64,000 nucleotides of DNA from contig CAJNDS010001001.1 of the NCBI GenBank assembly GCA_905221605.1, positions 800,049 to 864,048 of the forward strand, given 5' to 3'. Under the pieces are notes generated by a model. It saw only the letters and a list, made by a program, of their open reading frames with translations. It had not been told where the DNA came from and did not search any database. Shown one piece after another: positions 11,276 through 23,385 of the stretch. This DNA comes from Symbiodinium natans (lineage: Eukaryota; Sar; Dinophyceae; Suessiales; Symbiodiniaceae). Position numbers and translations under genes: made by a program. Numbering within the stretch: position 1 is the stretch's first letter; the number at the start of each line of letters is the position of its first letter.

Positions 11276-13330
11276 CTTGCTTCAGGATCGAGACAAACCG
11301 AATGATCAAACACCGCACCAAGTACGACTCAAAAACGATTTACAAAAACATCCTCAAGAAAATATCTTCTTCAATTCCCACTTGTGCTCAATCGAAACTC
11401 AAGAGTCTTCTGCTGTGAGAGGTGCGGCCACGACAGGGCCTCTTCCGCGAGTCCACCGAGACGGGCCAGGAAAGCTTCGTCCCTGCCTCGGATACATCTG
11501 CAGGTTCAAGGTTCGCAAGAGCTTTGCTTTCTACTAGAGCATAGTTGTGAAGAAAAGTATGCATATACAAAACAAAATATAATAAATAAATATATATATA
11601 CATGTCATATACATATGTATATGACTTTATATATAAGCCCGGAAAAATAAGGTTCCAAGAAAGATCGTTCTCAACGAGCCTCACCTACCTAACACGGAAG
11701 CACTCTCCGAGCGCAACGAAAGCCCAACCCATGCCGAACTTCAATGCTCCAAGCAAACTGCAGCAAGCTCATCTCACATCGTACTGAATCGTTTGTCAAA
11801 TGCGTTTGAGACACTCTTCTCAGCATCAGAACTCCGATCCGACTCTGAAGAGGACGCCCACAGTGCCGTCCTTGTACGCGGCTTGTACAAATTGCAAGGC
11901 AACATGCCGTTTGCTCGCATAAAGCATTCACAGGCTGTGCAAGATTTCTACTCCCTCACCGAGCATGTAAGCCTCAATGCCTCAAGGCAACTCAAGACCA
12001 AACCTGGCCTTGGTAAGTTTCTCACATCCAATGCAGGCGAGGATGGGACCAGGCACGAGCCACCGCCACCACTCATGAGCAAGCCCAGCAAGCAACAGCA
12101 GAAGTAGAACCAGGCCCTGCGGCGGAGAATGCGTGTAGCATAGCCTGGCCGCATGCCGTAGGCACTTCTCCGCCTCTTTGGTAGGGAGGACCAAGCTACT
12201 GGCAGGCCTGAGCGAGTGCCGAAGTCACGAGTCAGAGTTCCTGGCTTCAGCATCAGGTCTGGCACAGGGCGGGGGATTTCCATGCGGACGTCGCCACTCA
12301 TGGCAACTCAGGAGGAATACGCATATGCACAGAAGCGGTTTGAGCCACGCGGGTGTCAAAGCATGGAAGAATAATGCCCTGAACAGAACAGTAACAGTGC
12401 CGCAGCGATTGGTGACCATCTACAAGCCTACTTACAAGAGTGTACTGCCACACTCGCCTTATGCTTTAGGTAGGCACAGAGACAATGCACGTATAAAGCC
12501 CCGGCCCGGCCTAAACAACAAATCGTGAGTGTCCACAAAATGGGGTCCCCTGAATACCCCCCCCCCCCCCCGATTTCGGCCACCCCTATTAACAATGGGC
12601 AAGGACCGGCAAGGACCATAAACGTCGGTCATTAGTTGGATTCACCAGAGGTGTGTGAGGGCCCACTATATAGTCACAAGTCACACGTCACAACGGGAGT
12701 CTAATGAAGGGAACATACCAAAGGGCAAGGACTGAATTCCTGCACACGCTCTGAGAGCCCGAAACCCCTCCCCAAGGAATTTATGCAGTGAAGGACACCA
12801 CGCGCACTGACTTCTGGCATGCGGTCTATACTATAGTACGCCCTAAACCCTAAACCGCCTAAGCCCTAAACCCTCAACCCTAAACCCCAGCCCTACTAGA
12901 AGTTAATACTTGGGCTCTTTGGGCTCTCCAGCCTGCCGCCTCGCCCAGGCCGGGCGCCGCCACCCTCAAAGACGCCGCCAGCCACAGCAGGCGGCAGAAG
13001 CCCTGGCATCTCGAGGCGCTCAGGGCTTGGGAGGGCTCATTTCAGTGTTTATCAGAAGGTGAAACGGTGAAACGAGGATTTAAGAATCTGAGGGCTTACT
13101 TCAAGGTTTATTTATCAGAGGGTGAAAGAATTGTGTAAAGGGGGGGGGGGGGGGTCTGCAATAAAATGGCTGAGTGTCTTATCAGGCGGGGGCACTTAGT
13201 TGCAACACACCACAGCAACAAAACGCAGATGCCCCAAAGAGCTCAAAAAGAATATGCGTTTCGCAGGATGCTTTGACCATTGATGGTGCTCACCACCCAC
13301 CTTCGTCGAGACCATAGTGGGTTCAGCGGC
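11276..13330. other. Spacer between the two minus-strand genes, weak coding signal only
   Basis: No gene can be defended here. A minus-strand frame at about 11,550-11,390 (SKALANLEPADVSEAGTKL, ending RRLLSFD then TGA) could be a terminal exon. It lies downstream of a TA-rich microsatellite (about 11,575-11,640) of the kind found in the neighbouring introns. A plus-strand frame at 11,793-12,107 is open but of unknown meaning. A C15 run lies at 12,557-12,571, a short CCCTAAA tract at 12,840-12,890, and a G15 run at 13,140-13,154. Confidence 0.4.
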
Positions 13331-13331
13331 C

Positions 13332-14315
13332 TTAGATTTGCATGCATACATTCCGGGGGAAGAAGACGGATTGGATTTTCTGCCGTGGCTCGCGAAGTTT
13401 CTTTGCCATCAGCGCCACCTCCGCAGCGCTTGGCGCTACACCAAGTCGCTTGAGACCTGGGCAAAAGAAGGCAAATTCATCGGAGAGCACCGTGGCTTTA
13501 GATTGAAAGTGTACAGATACACACACAAACACACACTTATATGTATATGCATATATATATATGTATAGTATGCACCGCCGATGTAGCAATCCACCTGCCG
13601 GTGAATTCACAACACCAGTCCGACATGTAGTACGCCAATGAGCACTTGTGTTTCAAGACATGCGCTCTAAGCGCCACACCTTCCAAAGCCATCAATGCAG
13701 CCTCCACATCCGCCATATCCTGCTCAGGCATGCGCTCAGACGAGTCAGCATCGTTCTACATGCCGCAGGCTTTTTGCCAAACCGCAGGGCCAGAAAGAAC
13801 GCAACAAATGGAAAACTCCACCACCCAAAATCTGAACTCTTCATCCGTAAAGGCGCCTCCGCCCGACTGATGTCGGCTCTCAGACGGCCCACCAGCTCCG
13901 ACACTGCCGGGTCCTCAGAATGCTTGGTCAAAAGTCCTTTTGGTAGGTTAGGGCATACATAGTTCAAGGGCTGGTACTCGAAAGAAACGCCAGGAAAGGT
14001 ACGCCCCGATGCAGCAGAACCTGACGCCCTTAAAGTGACCACCGTCCTTTGCCCAGGCTTTTCGTGTCCGAGACGTAGACCTCTGGGCGATGCGCAGCAG
14101 CGCCTGGCCGAAGAGCTGTCCAGTGCAAGGACGGTCCGGACATGAGTACTTAAAGGCTTGAAGAAGCTCTCTACGCGAAGTCGCGAAGAGGCCTTGGACA
14201 CCGGGACTCCGTGTAACGGACCCCTACCCCACATGAGCTTCATCGGAAACTCGGGCATGACGTAGCTCGCAGGCCAAGCAACGGAGAGCTCATAAACTTT
14301 ACAACCAGCTGGCTC
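13332..14315 (-). CDS. Spliced gene fragment of unknown function
   Basis: Three protein-like segments follow one another on the minus strand. The first (14,315 to about 13,800) starts after a TATAG acceptor-like site, reads EPAGCKVYELSVAWPASYV and continues to SSDFGWWSFPF. A possible 50-nt GT-AG intron then leads in frame to NDADSSERMPEQDMADVEAA and on to YMSDWCCEFTG (about 13,757-13,600). After a TA- and CA-microsatellite interval (about 13,505-13,575) comes ATVLSDEFAFFCPGLKRLGV to RQKIQSVFFPRNVCMQI (about 13,495-13,332). I recognise no domain. It has the same strand and intron style as the helicase gene, consistent with a unidirectional gene cluster. Confidence 0.5.
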
Positions 14316-15246
14316 CTATAGTGGGGAATAAAGGAAGAAGAGGTACCCTATATGAGCCCTTTAAAGGGTATCTCTACACAATATGTATATAGGGGCTACA
14401 AAGTATAGAGTTCCCTCATTCACTACTAAGAACCAGCAAGGCCTGCGCGCCCCATCGCATGTCCCAGCAGCGAGCGATTGCGCCTCGCAGGTTCCCACTT
14501 TGCGAACTACTGGGGCCAAGTTCTAGACCGTAGACACTTCTGGTGGTAGGATTCTCAAGAACGGTCCTCCCCAAAAAGGAAACCTTACCTCGAACAAGAC
14601 CCCCACGAATTTTCGGCTCACATTGGGGTTTCCGTAATTAGGGGTACCTTCTTGGGCTCCCTACTATAAGGGAATCCTACTATTTTGGGGGTCTAATTGT
14701 GGGGGCCCCTCATCTTCGTAAACCCCCATAGCAAGGATCCATGCCTCCGCTCAGCTCCTTCCGCAGCAGTGCCACCGCCTCGCGGTATACGGTCCGGGGA
14801 TGCAAATTTGAGAACGGCTCGTTCTCATTCCGGGGTCCCTTGCAGGGGTTCCTGCTAAAATGTTAATTATTAATTGAACAAGGTAGTCCAACCTTACCAA
14901 CTAAAAGTGCTCCTTTAGACTCGTTCTTGTCTACTAAAAACCTTCATATGCGCGCATATACAGAGCCCCCTGGCTTGCGAAGTGGCCTCGGCAGCAGTGG
15001 GTGCCTCCGAAAACTTCAGGGCGATCTCCTGACTGGCTTACTAGCTGGACCCTCAACTGCACTTGAAGGTTTAGGGGTACTCAGAAGAAGGGTTTGGGGT
15101 CAAAAGAGTGAAGGGATTGGTTCCCCAGAAAAAGGGTTCATGTACCTGGACGGTAGATTCTCGGGAATTAATGGGGTTCCGATAGAGTAGCTGAGTAGCT
15201 TTAGCTTTAGGGCCCAAGTATATACCATATGGGTACATGGATGCTG

Positions 15247-15370
15247 GGTTCATGGGTACTTAAGTGGTACTTCTGAGTACGGCTATATGTTCCCTGTACG
15301 GCTAGATAGAACCAGAGCACAGCTACAGTACCTATAACCCTTTGTATAAGTACCCATGAACCTCCAAGCA
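15247..15370. mobile_element. MITE-like inverted-repeat element, type B
   Basis: It begins GGTTCATGGGTACTTAAG and ends CTTTGTATAAGTACCCATGAACCTCCAAG. The two ends are inverted repeats over about 18 bp. The centre is unrelated to the type A copies. It is non-coding. Confidence 0.6.
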
Positions 15371-17844
15371 AATCCCAAAGTGGTCCCGGAGAACCCCAAA
15401 ACCAACGAGTCTACGATCGAAGGGTTATTCTTGAAGCCCCTGTAAAGACAAAGATGGGAACCAAAGTGTTGGAGGTACACCCTTTGGTCTCCGTCTATGT
15501 ACATGTATATACACGTATGGGCAGTTCCCCCGCCCCTGAACACGCCGCCCCGAGCCTTCCCCATATACTGCTCTATAATGGACTAATATTTCCACATGAG
15601 AGTTGGGGGGGGGGAGGGGGAATTGCCATTACTTTGCATCTACATAGGCTTTATAGGCGCCTGTCCTCCACCACCTCTGCTGGCGGCCGCGTCGGCTGCG
15701 CGGGCGTCGCTGTGGGCGCCACAACGCGGGCGCGTTGGATCTGCCAGGGTTTTGCGTGGAGGGGCGCTTCGGGGGAGGGGTGCGACCGAAAGAACGAGGA
15801 GGTTTCGACTAGTTATCCCCCACCTCGAGCTTCAGCTTGTCCAGCTTCTGGCATTCTGCGAGTATCCTCAGACAAACCCGCCCATGCTTGCGACCTGTGC
15901 ACCCGCAAGACCGCATGTGGAAAGAACTTATAAAATCCGGCAGCAGCGCACCTTGCAATAATTCCGTTCGCCCTCCCTGAAATCCTTGCCAAGAGCTTGT
16001 TCCTTCGGGGCCCCTTCTTAGGGTAGTCTGTCACAACAACAGCTCCCCTTGATTAAAGCCTCCAAAAATTAGTGTTTACGATAAATTCAATCTACCAAGG
16101 TGCCTGAAACTTAGAACAACACCCCTGAATTAGGCTTATATAGTTAGGGGGCAAAAAACGCCTTCACGCACTGCAGCCGCGTCGCTGCAGAGCGTCGCCG
16201 CGGCAGCCGTTGGCCGAGACGATGCGGTCGCCGGCCTCGATGACCCTCCTGGACAAATGCAGCTGTCCCGAAACCCAATAAACCCTGTAAACCCTATAAA
16301 ACCCTGTTAAACCCTATAAAACCATATAAACTCTATAACCCTACAAACCCTTCAAACCCTGAATCCGAGTTGAACCCTCGACCCGAATTAAACCGTATCG
16401 AAGCCCAAAATAAACGAAGCTCCTGAGCCTTAAGCAAGCAATTGAGGAGTCCCTGGGGCAAAACTTAGAGCATGTGTGTGTAAACTTTAAGACTTCCCCA
16501 AGTAAGATCAATAGGAAACACGCTCCCAAAAAATAGATCAACAGGGGAGAAAAGCCAATGTCCCAAGAGGGTATTTCTTTGCCCCTGCGCTCCCGGGCCG
16601 TTCGTGGCACCACTGTGCCACGGCCCCATCGGGCTTGACCTTCGGGAGGGGAAGTTGCCCTGGATATTGGCTCTCAGGTGCCTTTTGGGGGGGATATTTA
16701 GGGTCTCTGACTACCTCTCATTGGGGAGTGTCATGACGTGCCAGACTCAGCATGTGCTGCCACACAGACGAACATCAAGTGAGAGATGGTCCCAGTCCAA
16801 TATCTCAACGCGCTTTTAGGCAAGCACCGCCGTAATCCGTATTAACCATGAAAGGGGGAAAACCAATTTAAAGCACAGCGGCTCGCTTGATGAGCACCGT
16901 CTTGCCATCCTCGGATTCGTGAGAAATCCGAGGGATCGTGCTCCAAGACCAAGAACGATAGGCTTAGTAAGTACAAGTTTGGTGACAGGCAGTCCCTCTC
17001 AAAAGCAAGACCTCTCAGCCTTCTTACTCAGCTCCATGACATTCATCCTGTGCTCCGCGGGAAGGTATATGCAACGCCTTCTCCAAGCTCTCCTGGACAA
17101 ACTCCCACCCTGGAAAGCTGCGAAGCAACCCTAAACACTAAACCCTGAACCCAAAAAAGAAACCAAAAACCCAGCAACCCTAAACGCAGGAACCCTAAAC
17201 CCGAAACCCTAAACCCAAACAGCTCCTAGGTCCAAGGCACCCAGCCCTGAGACTGGCGGCCGGTCTCCTCAGAGTCGGCTCATATAGTCTCATGGATCAG
17301 GGCTTTTGAAGACTTGAGGCTTAAGCTTTGAAAGTCAGCAGGCCCCAAGAACCCCCACAGGAGCCCTAGAAGCCGTGAAGCTCTGGGAGGCAAGCCGCAA
17401 ACCTTTCACGTCCCAAGGTACCCCTGGGAATCAATTGGGTTTTGGGGGTTTTGAAAGAGCCTTTTATACGGGAACCTGACTTAAAACCCCAAACCCCCTG
17501 TATGTAATTCGGCTTAAGTTAAACCTTTTAAGGTTCCATTGGTTTACTAAGGTAGGCCGAAACTCTAAACTCCAACCCTAAACCCCCCACATCCCAGGTG
17601 CGACATCCAGCCCCAGCGCCACGCCGCCGCTGCGGTCCAAGTCCACAAGGACCAGGAGCTCCTGAAATCCCTCATTACCAAGGACTTAGGTTGGGGTTTA
17701 GAGTTTACGAGTTCAGGGCCCATTTTTTGAACCCGCGCTATGCTACTGCCTGGGTTTAGGGCCGAGAACCCTGAATCCTAACTCTCTCCTCAACAGTCCC
17801 ACGGGTTCCCTATAAACTCCCTCACGTCGGGAGACCACTGCGAC

Positions 17845-17990
17845 CTCTCCGTGGCCCAAAGTACATGCCAACACTGTTCTTGCGAAGCAGTGCCACGCAC
17901 AAGCCGGACGCCAAGTAACAACTGCTATAGGGGGCGACCTCTCCACGGACCAAAGAACATCTCCAAACCCTTCTTGCAAAGCAGCGCGCA
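17845..17990. repeat. Imperfect tandem duplication of about 75-90 bp
   Basis: The block GCGACCTCTCCGTGGCCC... followed by TTCTTGCGAAGCAG recurs as GCGACCTCTCCACGGACC... followed by TTCTTGCAAAGCAG. The spacing between matching points is roughly 85 bp. I see no function. Confidence 0.55.
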
Positions 17991-18227
17991 TGAAATCCCT
18001 AAACTGAGTGTATTGAAGGAGACTTTAAGGCCCCATAAGCCATGCACTGGGTTTACGGTCTGCGGGACCCCACATCGCAACAGCTCAATAGTACAGGGGG
18101 CATCTACTCCAGCACTCTGCTCTCCAACTCCTTGTCCCAACTCCACAGTGTCTCCGGTTCTATAGCTAGAGATATGCAAAACCCTTCTTGCCACAGGCTT
18201 GTAGCGCCACATAGAATATCTTGAACC

Positions 18228-18311
18228 CTACTTGAAGGTTCATGGATAATCATCATAAGTAGCCTTGTAAGTACCCTAAAGCTCTCATAGTACCTATGAT
18301 CCTCCAAGTAC
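18228..18311. mobile_element. Short MITE-like inverted-repeat element, type B
   Basis: The left end CTACTTGAAGGTTCATGG and the right end TACCTATGATCCTCCAAGTAC are diverged inverted repeats. At 84 bp it is shorter than the other copies, so the centre is probably deleted. Confidence 0.55.
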
Positions 18312-20335
18312 ACCCACGCTCAACGGCAGGGATAAAGCCAAAAGGAGCCGAGGTGCCGCCATGCTGCGCAAGCCAAGGCCATAACCAGATGGGTGGACCA
18401 GGTTTCGGCTGTACTTGTAAAAATAAATAAATATATTATATATATGTGTGTGTGTATTTATCTATTTATTTGTTTGTTTATTTGCTCACTCGTTAATGTA
18501 GCTGTTTATTTACTTATTTGTGTGTGCGTGTATGTGTAGGTAGTTGTGTGTGTGCGTACTTGTACGTCTATGTATAGATGGGGTGGTGTTTGACTCATTG
18601 AACGCTTCGCTGCGCAGGAGTCAATGAGCGGGCTCTCTAAGTTTCCAGCTCTCAGACCTCCGACATGATTCTTCTTGTTTGACTGGTCTGCCATACCCTA
18701 TAGTCCCCAGAAACCCTAAACCCAAAACCTCCTGTTCAAGGGCGTCTTGGGCCTAAAAGCCCATAGCCTCGAAGGGTTTTTTGGGTCCATGGTGGGTCGG
18801 TCGCTAAGGGTTCAAAATTCCTATAAAGCATGAACCCTGAACCCGAAACCTCCTCTAAGGACCCTTAAACAGGGTTTAGGGCTTCCCTCGCCCGATGTTT
18901 TTCATGAGGCCCTTGTCGCTTCATCCACCACCTTCAGCTGCTTTCCTGCTGCTGCGGATGGACCTCAGCCATTTGAGGGTTTCGGGTTTAGGGTTTAGTG
19001 TAGACTCTTTGTGTTTAATTCGGGTTTCGGCTCTTTTTGTGAAATTTTCAATGAGCACCACGGAAAAGCCCACATGAACAAGCTGAACTGCCATGACTCT
19101 CAAACCCAAACAGCCCAGCGCAGGAAACGTCACCGAACCCCACATGGCGCCCGGAGCAATACAGGCTTTCTGAACCCCAAATCATTAAAAAAAAAAAAAA
19201 AAAAAACAAAACCCATAAACAGGAACACTTTTTTACATACATTGGGGCTATAGGTTCACCCAAAACCCTAACCCCTTTTGCATCCGGCTTTGATGTTCTC
19301 GCCCGGTTTTGCTCGGCCCGTGCGAAACCCTAAGCCCTGCTCAAGAACCCACTGAGCTACTATTTGCTAAGAAGCCCAAAAGAATAAAAAAACAACAATC
19401 CCGAAATTACCCTTAATAAGGAAGAACATACTTTTCATTTTTTCGGGGTTCTCAAGCAATGAGTAGACTGTGGGTGGCCAAGTTGCACAGCCATGAAGCC
19501 GAGCGTGGTGCTCAGCACGCAGGCTGCGAAAATCCAGTTGCCTGAACGTCTTCAATCTATACCTCCCCTCAGGACCAGATTTAGAAAAAAAATATATAAA
19601 ATTAAAAAAGACGTATCTTGATGCATCCTGTGAGGTTTTATGAACCGCACAACATGACCCTAAGGAGACAGTAGTCTTCACCGAACCTGAGATCTCACTC
19701 TACAGTTCTCGCTTTGAGTCCATGTGAAGGTTTCCCCCAAAAAGAGGGTGCCGCTTAAAAGCCCCAGAATCTCAGAATACCCTAATCTTTCTTATGGAAA
19801 CCCAGAAATTGATACTCTCAACATAGGTACTCTTATTTTAGGTAAAGTGTTTATGCCGCTTCCGAAGATCCCACGCAGAGCCCAAGCCGCAAAACCCCAA
19901 GTCACATGTGGCCAGACTTTGTCTGTGGATGGCCCCTGTTTTGGAGAGCCTAAATGCAAAGATGTAAGGTAACTGCAAGTGCGAACGGTGTTGTGAAAGC
20001 TCCTCTAGAAGCTAGTGCCTCATAGGCTCCTGAACAGAAGACAAAAGGGCCACTTACACTTTGCGCCAAGGCGCAACCCTCCTGAAAAATCCAAAACCCA
20101 CCCCAAACCCCACCAACCCTAAACTCGAAACCCTTCTTTGAACCCTAAACCCTACACCCGAAGCCCCTCCCCTTGCACACCCTGAGGCCCCAAAGCCTCG
20201 CCTCGGACTTGACTGGCCGACAGAGGCTGTGTAGTCACACCGTCCTCGCTAGCGACGGCAGGATGTATCGCCTTGCGCCCTACCGTGATGCTCTCTGCGC
20301 TATAAACCCTACAAACCCTTAAAGAAAAACACATT

Positions 20336-20437
20336 AAACCCTACAAGCCCTCCTAAAACCTACAAACCCTAAAAACCCTATAAACCCTAAACCCTATAAA
20401 CCCTCAACCCTATAAACCCTAGACCCTAAACCCCTAC
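20336..20437. repeat. C-strand telomere-like array, CCCTATAAA-rich
   Basis: Mixed CCCTACAAA, CCCTATAAA and CCCTAAA units. It is followed after a GC-rich spacer by a G-strand array (20,550-20,692), giving inverted flanks around about 110 bp. Confidence 0.8.
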
Positions 20438-20549
20438 AAAGCACCGTCGCACCTCCGCATTGACCGGCTCCGGGCGCCAAAACGTCGCCCAGGCGGCGCC
20501 CAGTCGCGCCCGGGCGCCTACGAACATCCTGGGTGTTGCGTGGCTTGCT

Positions 20550-20692
20550 GGGTTTAGGGTTTAGGGTTTAGGGTTTAGGGGTTTAGGGGGTAGGGGGTTT
20601 AGGGGTTAGGGGTTTAGGGTTTAGGAGTTTAGGGTTCAGAGGTTTAGGGTTTTGGGGTTTTGGGGTTTAGGGTTTAGGGTTTAGGGCTTAGG
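20550..20692. repeat. G-strand telomere-like array, degenerate
   Basis: TTTAGGG units with GGGGTTTAGGGG and GGGTTTTGGGGTTT variants. It borders a sudden AT-rich block (20,700-21,120). Confidence 0.85.
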
Positions 20693-20699
20693 AAAGGTG

Positions 20700-21120
20700 A
20701 AGATAAGAAGCCGGTCAAGAGAATTAACGAAGATAATATGATTACAAGCGTGAATGAATCTATGAATGAAAGGCGCGTGAATACTACTATACTCGTGAAT
20801 AACAAACAAAGGGCCCCATAAAAAAAGAAAGAACCCTTAATGTTATTACTATTAATCACGTATCTCCTCAAGATGGAACCAATAAACAAAGTAGTTTGGG
20901 ATATTAGATGAAAAGGTAAGAACTAAGTGTTCCTTGTTCACACGCGTCACATAACACTAAAAAACAAAGTGAAAGAGAAATCATAAAGGTGGTTCCATTA
21001 GAGTTACTGAGTTATATTATTGGGGAAAGAAGAGTATAATCTAAAAACACACGGGCTCTCAAGAAGATTATCTATGAGCCCCGCTAAGAATTATGTTATT
21101 TTCTTCTCCTTGTTAGTTTA
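20700..21120. other. AT-rich block of different composition
   Basis: About 400 bp much richer in A and T than its flanks. A minus-strand 71-codon frame (20,889-20,674) reads as a very hydrophobic peptide, but its end runs into telomere-like repeats, so I do not call it a gene. It may be organelle-derived or intergenic DNA; I recognise no organelle gene. Confidence 0.45.
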
Positions 21121-21344
21121 GAAGGGCTTGAGTGGTTCCGGGCGTTTGGAGGGGAGGTTTTAGTATTTACGGTTGGGCGGGCTTGGGGTTTGCAAGCTAT
21201 AGCATACTTCGTCTGATCCTGGACATGTCGATGTTTTTGGGTTTACTATAGTCTCCACACAGACTTGGGTACTGTACTAATGTTGCACCCGCAATATTCT
21301 AGGGGGACGCTATTACGAAAAGTTTTTCGGCTATTCAGGATCTT

Positions 21345-22000
21345 GGCCCTCTGTTTTGGGGGTCCGCTATAATGAAAAGATTTCGGGCCGTGACTGTTTT
21401 TTTGAGGGTGTCAGGAAGGCATAAGCTTCTCGAGAAAGAGAGATACTTGAAGCCTGAAGCCTCGACCTGTCCAGGATCTCCGACAATCTTCTTTTTTCAG
21501 GGCGCCTTTTCTTTATAAATTCCTTACTTAAAACTAGATGATTCCATAGGCGAATCATATCCGGAAAGGGGGTACCTTACGGAGGCCTCCGGACACACTT
21601 TAATACCTTTGTTTGGGGGCCCGCTATAATGCAAGTCTCCCGGGGCCAGGGGCTCAGTCCTTCGGTTTTCAGGAAGGCATAAGCTTTCTCGAGAAGGAGG
21701 GATACTTGAAGCCCTCCTCGACCTGTCCAGGATCTCCGACAATCTTCTTTTTTCAGGGCGCCTTTTCTTTATAAATTCCTTACTTAAAACTACATGATTC
21801 CATAGGCGAATCATATCCGGAAAGGGGGTACCTTACGGAGTCCTCCGGACACACTTTAATACCTTTGTTTGGGGGCCCGCTATAATGCAAGTCTCCCGGG
21901 GCCCGGGCCTCAGTCCTTCGGTTTTCAGGAAGGCATAAGCTTTCTCGAGAAGAAGGGATACTTGAAGCCTCGACCTTTCCAGGGTCGCGGGGTAGCTTAG
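21345..22000. repeat. 256-bp tandem repeat, about 2.5 copies
   Basis: Matching points (AAAACTAGATGATTCC at 21,530 and AAAACTACATGATTCC at 21,786; ACCTTTGTTTGGGGGCCCGC at 21,605 and 21,861) give a period of 256 bp. Each unit contains GGGGGCCCGCTATAATG, an AAGGCATAAGCTT segment and CTTATAAATTCC-like sequence. Paired short frames on the minus strand reflect the repeat. A C-rich run at about 22,014-22,025 ends the block. Confidence 0.85.
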
Positions 22001-22551
22001 GGAGGCTCCGGACCCCCCCCCCCCCGACTGTTTGGGGTCTTTTTTTATTCAGGCTCGCGACTGTTGAGGGGGTGGGGGGGGGGGTTACTTATTAAACCAG
22101 GTCCAACATTAAACGTGAACCTCTCAAAGCCCTTCGGCACGTACAGACTCCTCCCTTCCCCCCAGCGCGGCTTGGTGGCTGTGGAAGTTCCGTGACCTCC
22201 AGCGGCGTAACCGCAGTAGCAGTAGCCAACCCTTGCGCCTGCGCCAACGCGACAAAACGAACGTGGGTTATCTGGGATCTGGGTGAGCTTTTCAGACGTT
22301 GAAACTGCTCCATTGCTTGGTCGTGCAAGCCCTTTCCCTAGCCTTGCAATAGCACATCCATTGCTCCAAGAACCATAAACCCCCAACCCACCTAAACGCT
22401 AAACGCAAAACACTAAACCCAAAACCCTAAAAATCAGCTGACGCCGCAGGCTTCTCGCTTCAGAGGTCTACGTTCCAGCCAGCCTCTATGCTACCCTTAG
22501 TTCCGATTAACGCAATATGAGCCCTAATCCCCATAAACCTTTTTCCAAGAG

Positions 22552-22618
22552 ACTTCGCCCGCCTCGATAATATCCCTGTGAGCCAAGGCCGCCCTGCAAG
22601 CCCCCTGTACTCGTGACA
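22552..22618. repeat. Dispersed cassette copy 1 beside a telomere-like array
   Basis: CTTCGCCCGCCTCGATAATA... to GCCCCCTGTACTCGT is nearly repeated at 44,209-44,259. Both copies lie next to CCCTAAA or TTTAGGG arrays. Confidence 0.7.
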
Positions 22619-22634
22619 GCAAGGCTCCCAATCC

Positions 22635-22764
22635 CCCTATAAACCTAAACCCTAAACCCTAAACCCTAAACCCTAAACCCTAAACCCTAAACCCTAAACC
22701 CTAAACCCTAAACCCTAAACCCTAAACCCTAAACCCTAAACCCTAAACCCTAAACCCTAAACCC
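22635..22764. repeat. Longest perfect CCCTAAA array in the window
   Basis: About 18 uninterrupted CCCTAAA units. It is faced at 22,888-22,929 by TTTAGGG units in the opposite orientation, with about 120 bp of GC-rich spacer between. It lies far from any window end, so it is an interstitial tract rather than a terminal one. Confidence 0.95.
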
Positions 22765-22887
22765 AACCAAACGCAAGCAACGTCCGACGGCGCCCTCAAC
22801 GTACTGCGGGCCTCGGAAGCGCGGTGCAACCTTGGCCCGTCTCTGATGCCAAGCTTCGGTGGGGATCTTTAGGTGTTGCTGGAGGAA

Positions 22888-22929
22888 TAGGGTTTAGGGT
22901 TTAGGGTTTAGGGTTTAGGGTTTAGGGTT
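22888..22929. repeat. TTTAGGG array
   Basis: About six TTTAGGG units, opposite in orientation to the array at 22,635-22,764. Confidence 0.9.
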
Positions 22930-23270
22930 TTTGTGGGTTTAGGGTTTCTTTTTGAGGGGTGTATTTAGGATTTTGGGGCTTTGGGGGTTTCGACTCTTAC
23001 AGCAAGCGCAAGCAAGTGAGGTTCTTTCGAGAGTTCAAGCCTTGTGTTGCAACCCGCAGTCTTGGAAATTCTTCCGACCCTCCGTCACCTACGCTGAGAG
23101 CCTCTCTGGGGGGCAGCCTAGAAGCAGCAATTTCGGGAGCTGCGCTCCATCTGCCTCACTTTGCTCCACCACCTCCTGGCTCACAAGGCGTCATGTGTGG
23201 TGGGTTAGGGTGTATGTAACTAGGGTTTATAAGGGCTAAAAAAATAGGGTGTAGAGTGTTCATTTTAGGC

Positions 23271-23385
23271 CACTTGGAGGTTCATTCTTACTTGCAAGTA
23301 GGGTTGTAAGTAGGGAAACTATGGTGCTGACCTTACTTTGACCACCCAGAACCCCACTTGGAAGTACCCATGAACCTTCAAGTAC
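23271..23385. mobile_element. MITE-like inverted-repeat element, type B
   Basis: The left end CACTTGGAGGTTCATTCTTA and the right end TACCCATGAACCTTCAAGTAC form inverted repeats. Inner sequence GTAGGGTTGTAAGTAGGG is shared with the copy at 44,819. It is non-coding, 115 bp. Confidence 0.7.

Larger units (their letters stand above)
14316..20700. other. Gene-poor stretch with scattered telomere-like tracts
   Basis: No gene is supported. It contains MITE-like copies at 15,247-15,370 and 18,228-18,311, and C-strand tracts at about 16,276-16,355 (CCCTATAAAA variants), 17,128-17,215, 20,105-20,160 and 20,336-20,437. An imperfect direct duplication lies within 17,845-17,990. Microsatellites fill 18,415-18,560, a 20-A run lies at about 19,187-19,206, and a G-strand array is at 20,550-20,692. 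Open frames are short and carry no domain. Confidence 0.55.

Noticed and set aside
22045-22386. Overlapping minus-strand frames of 113 and 78 residues
   Set aside because: Residue mix is plausible but two frames compete, no domain is visible, and both flanks are telomere-like repeats. Left unannotated as a gene.
22635-22764. True chromosome end
   Set aside because: The array is internal, is followed by an opposite-orientation array and has unique DNA on both sides.
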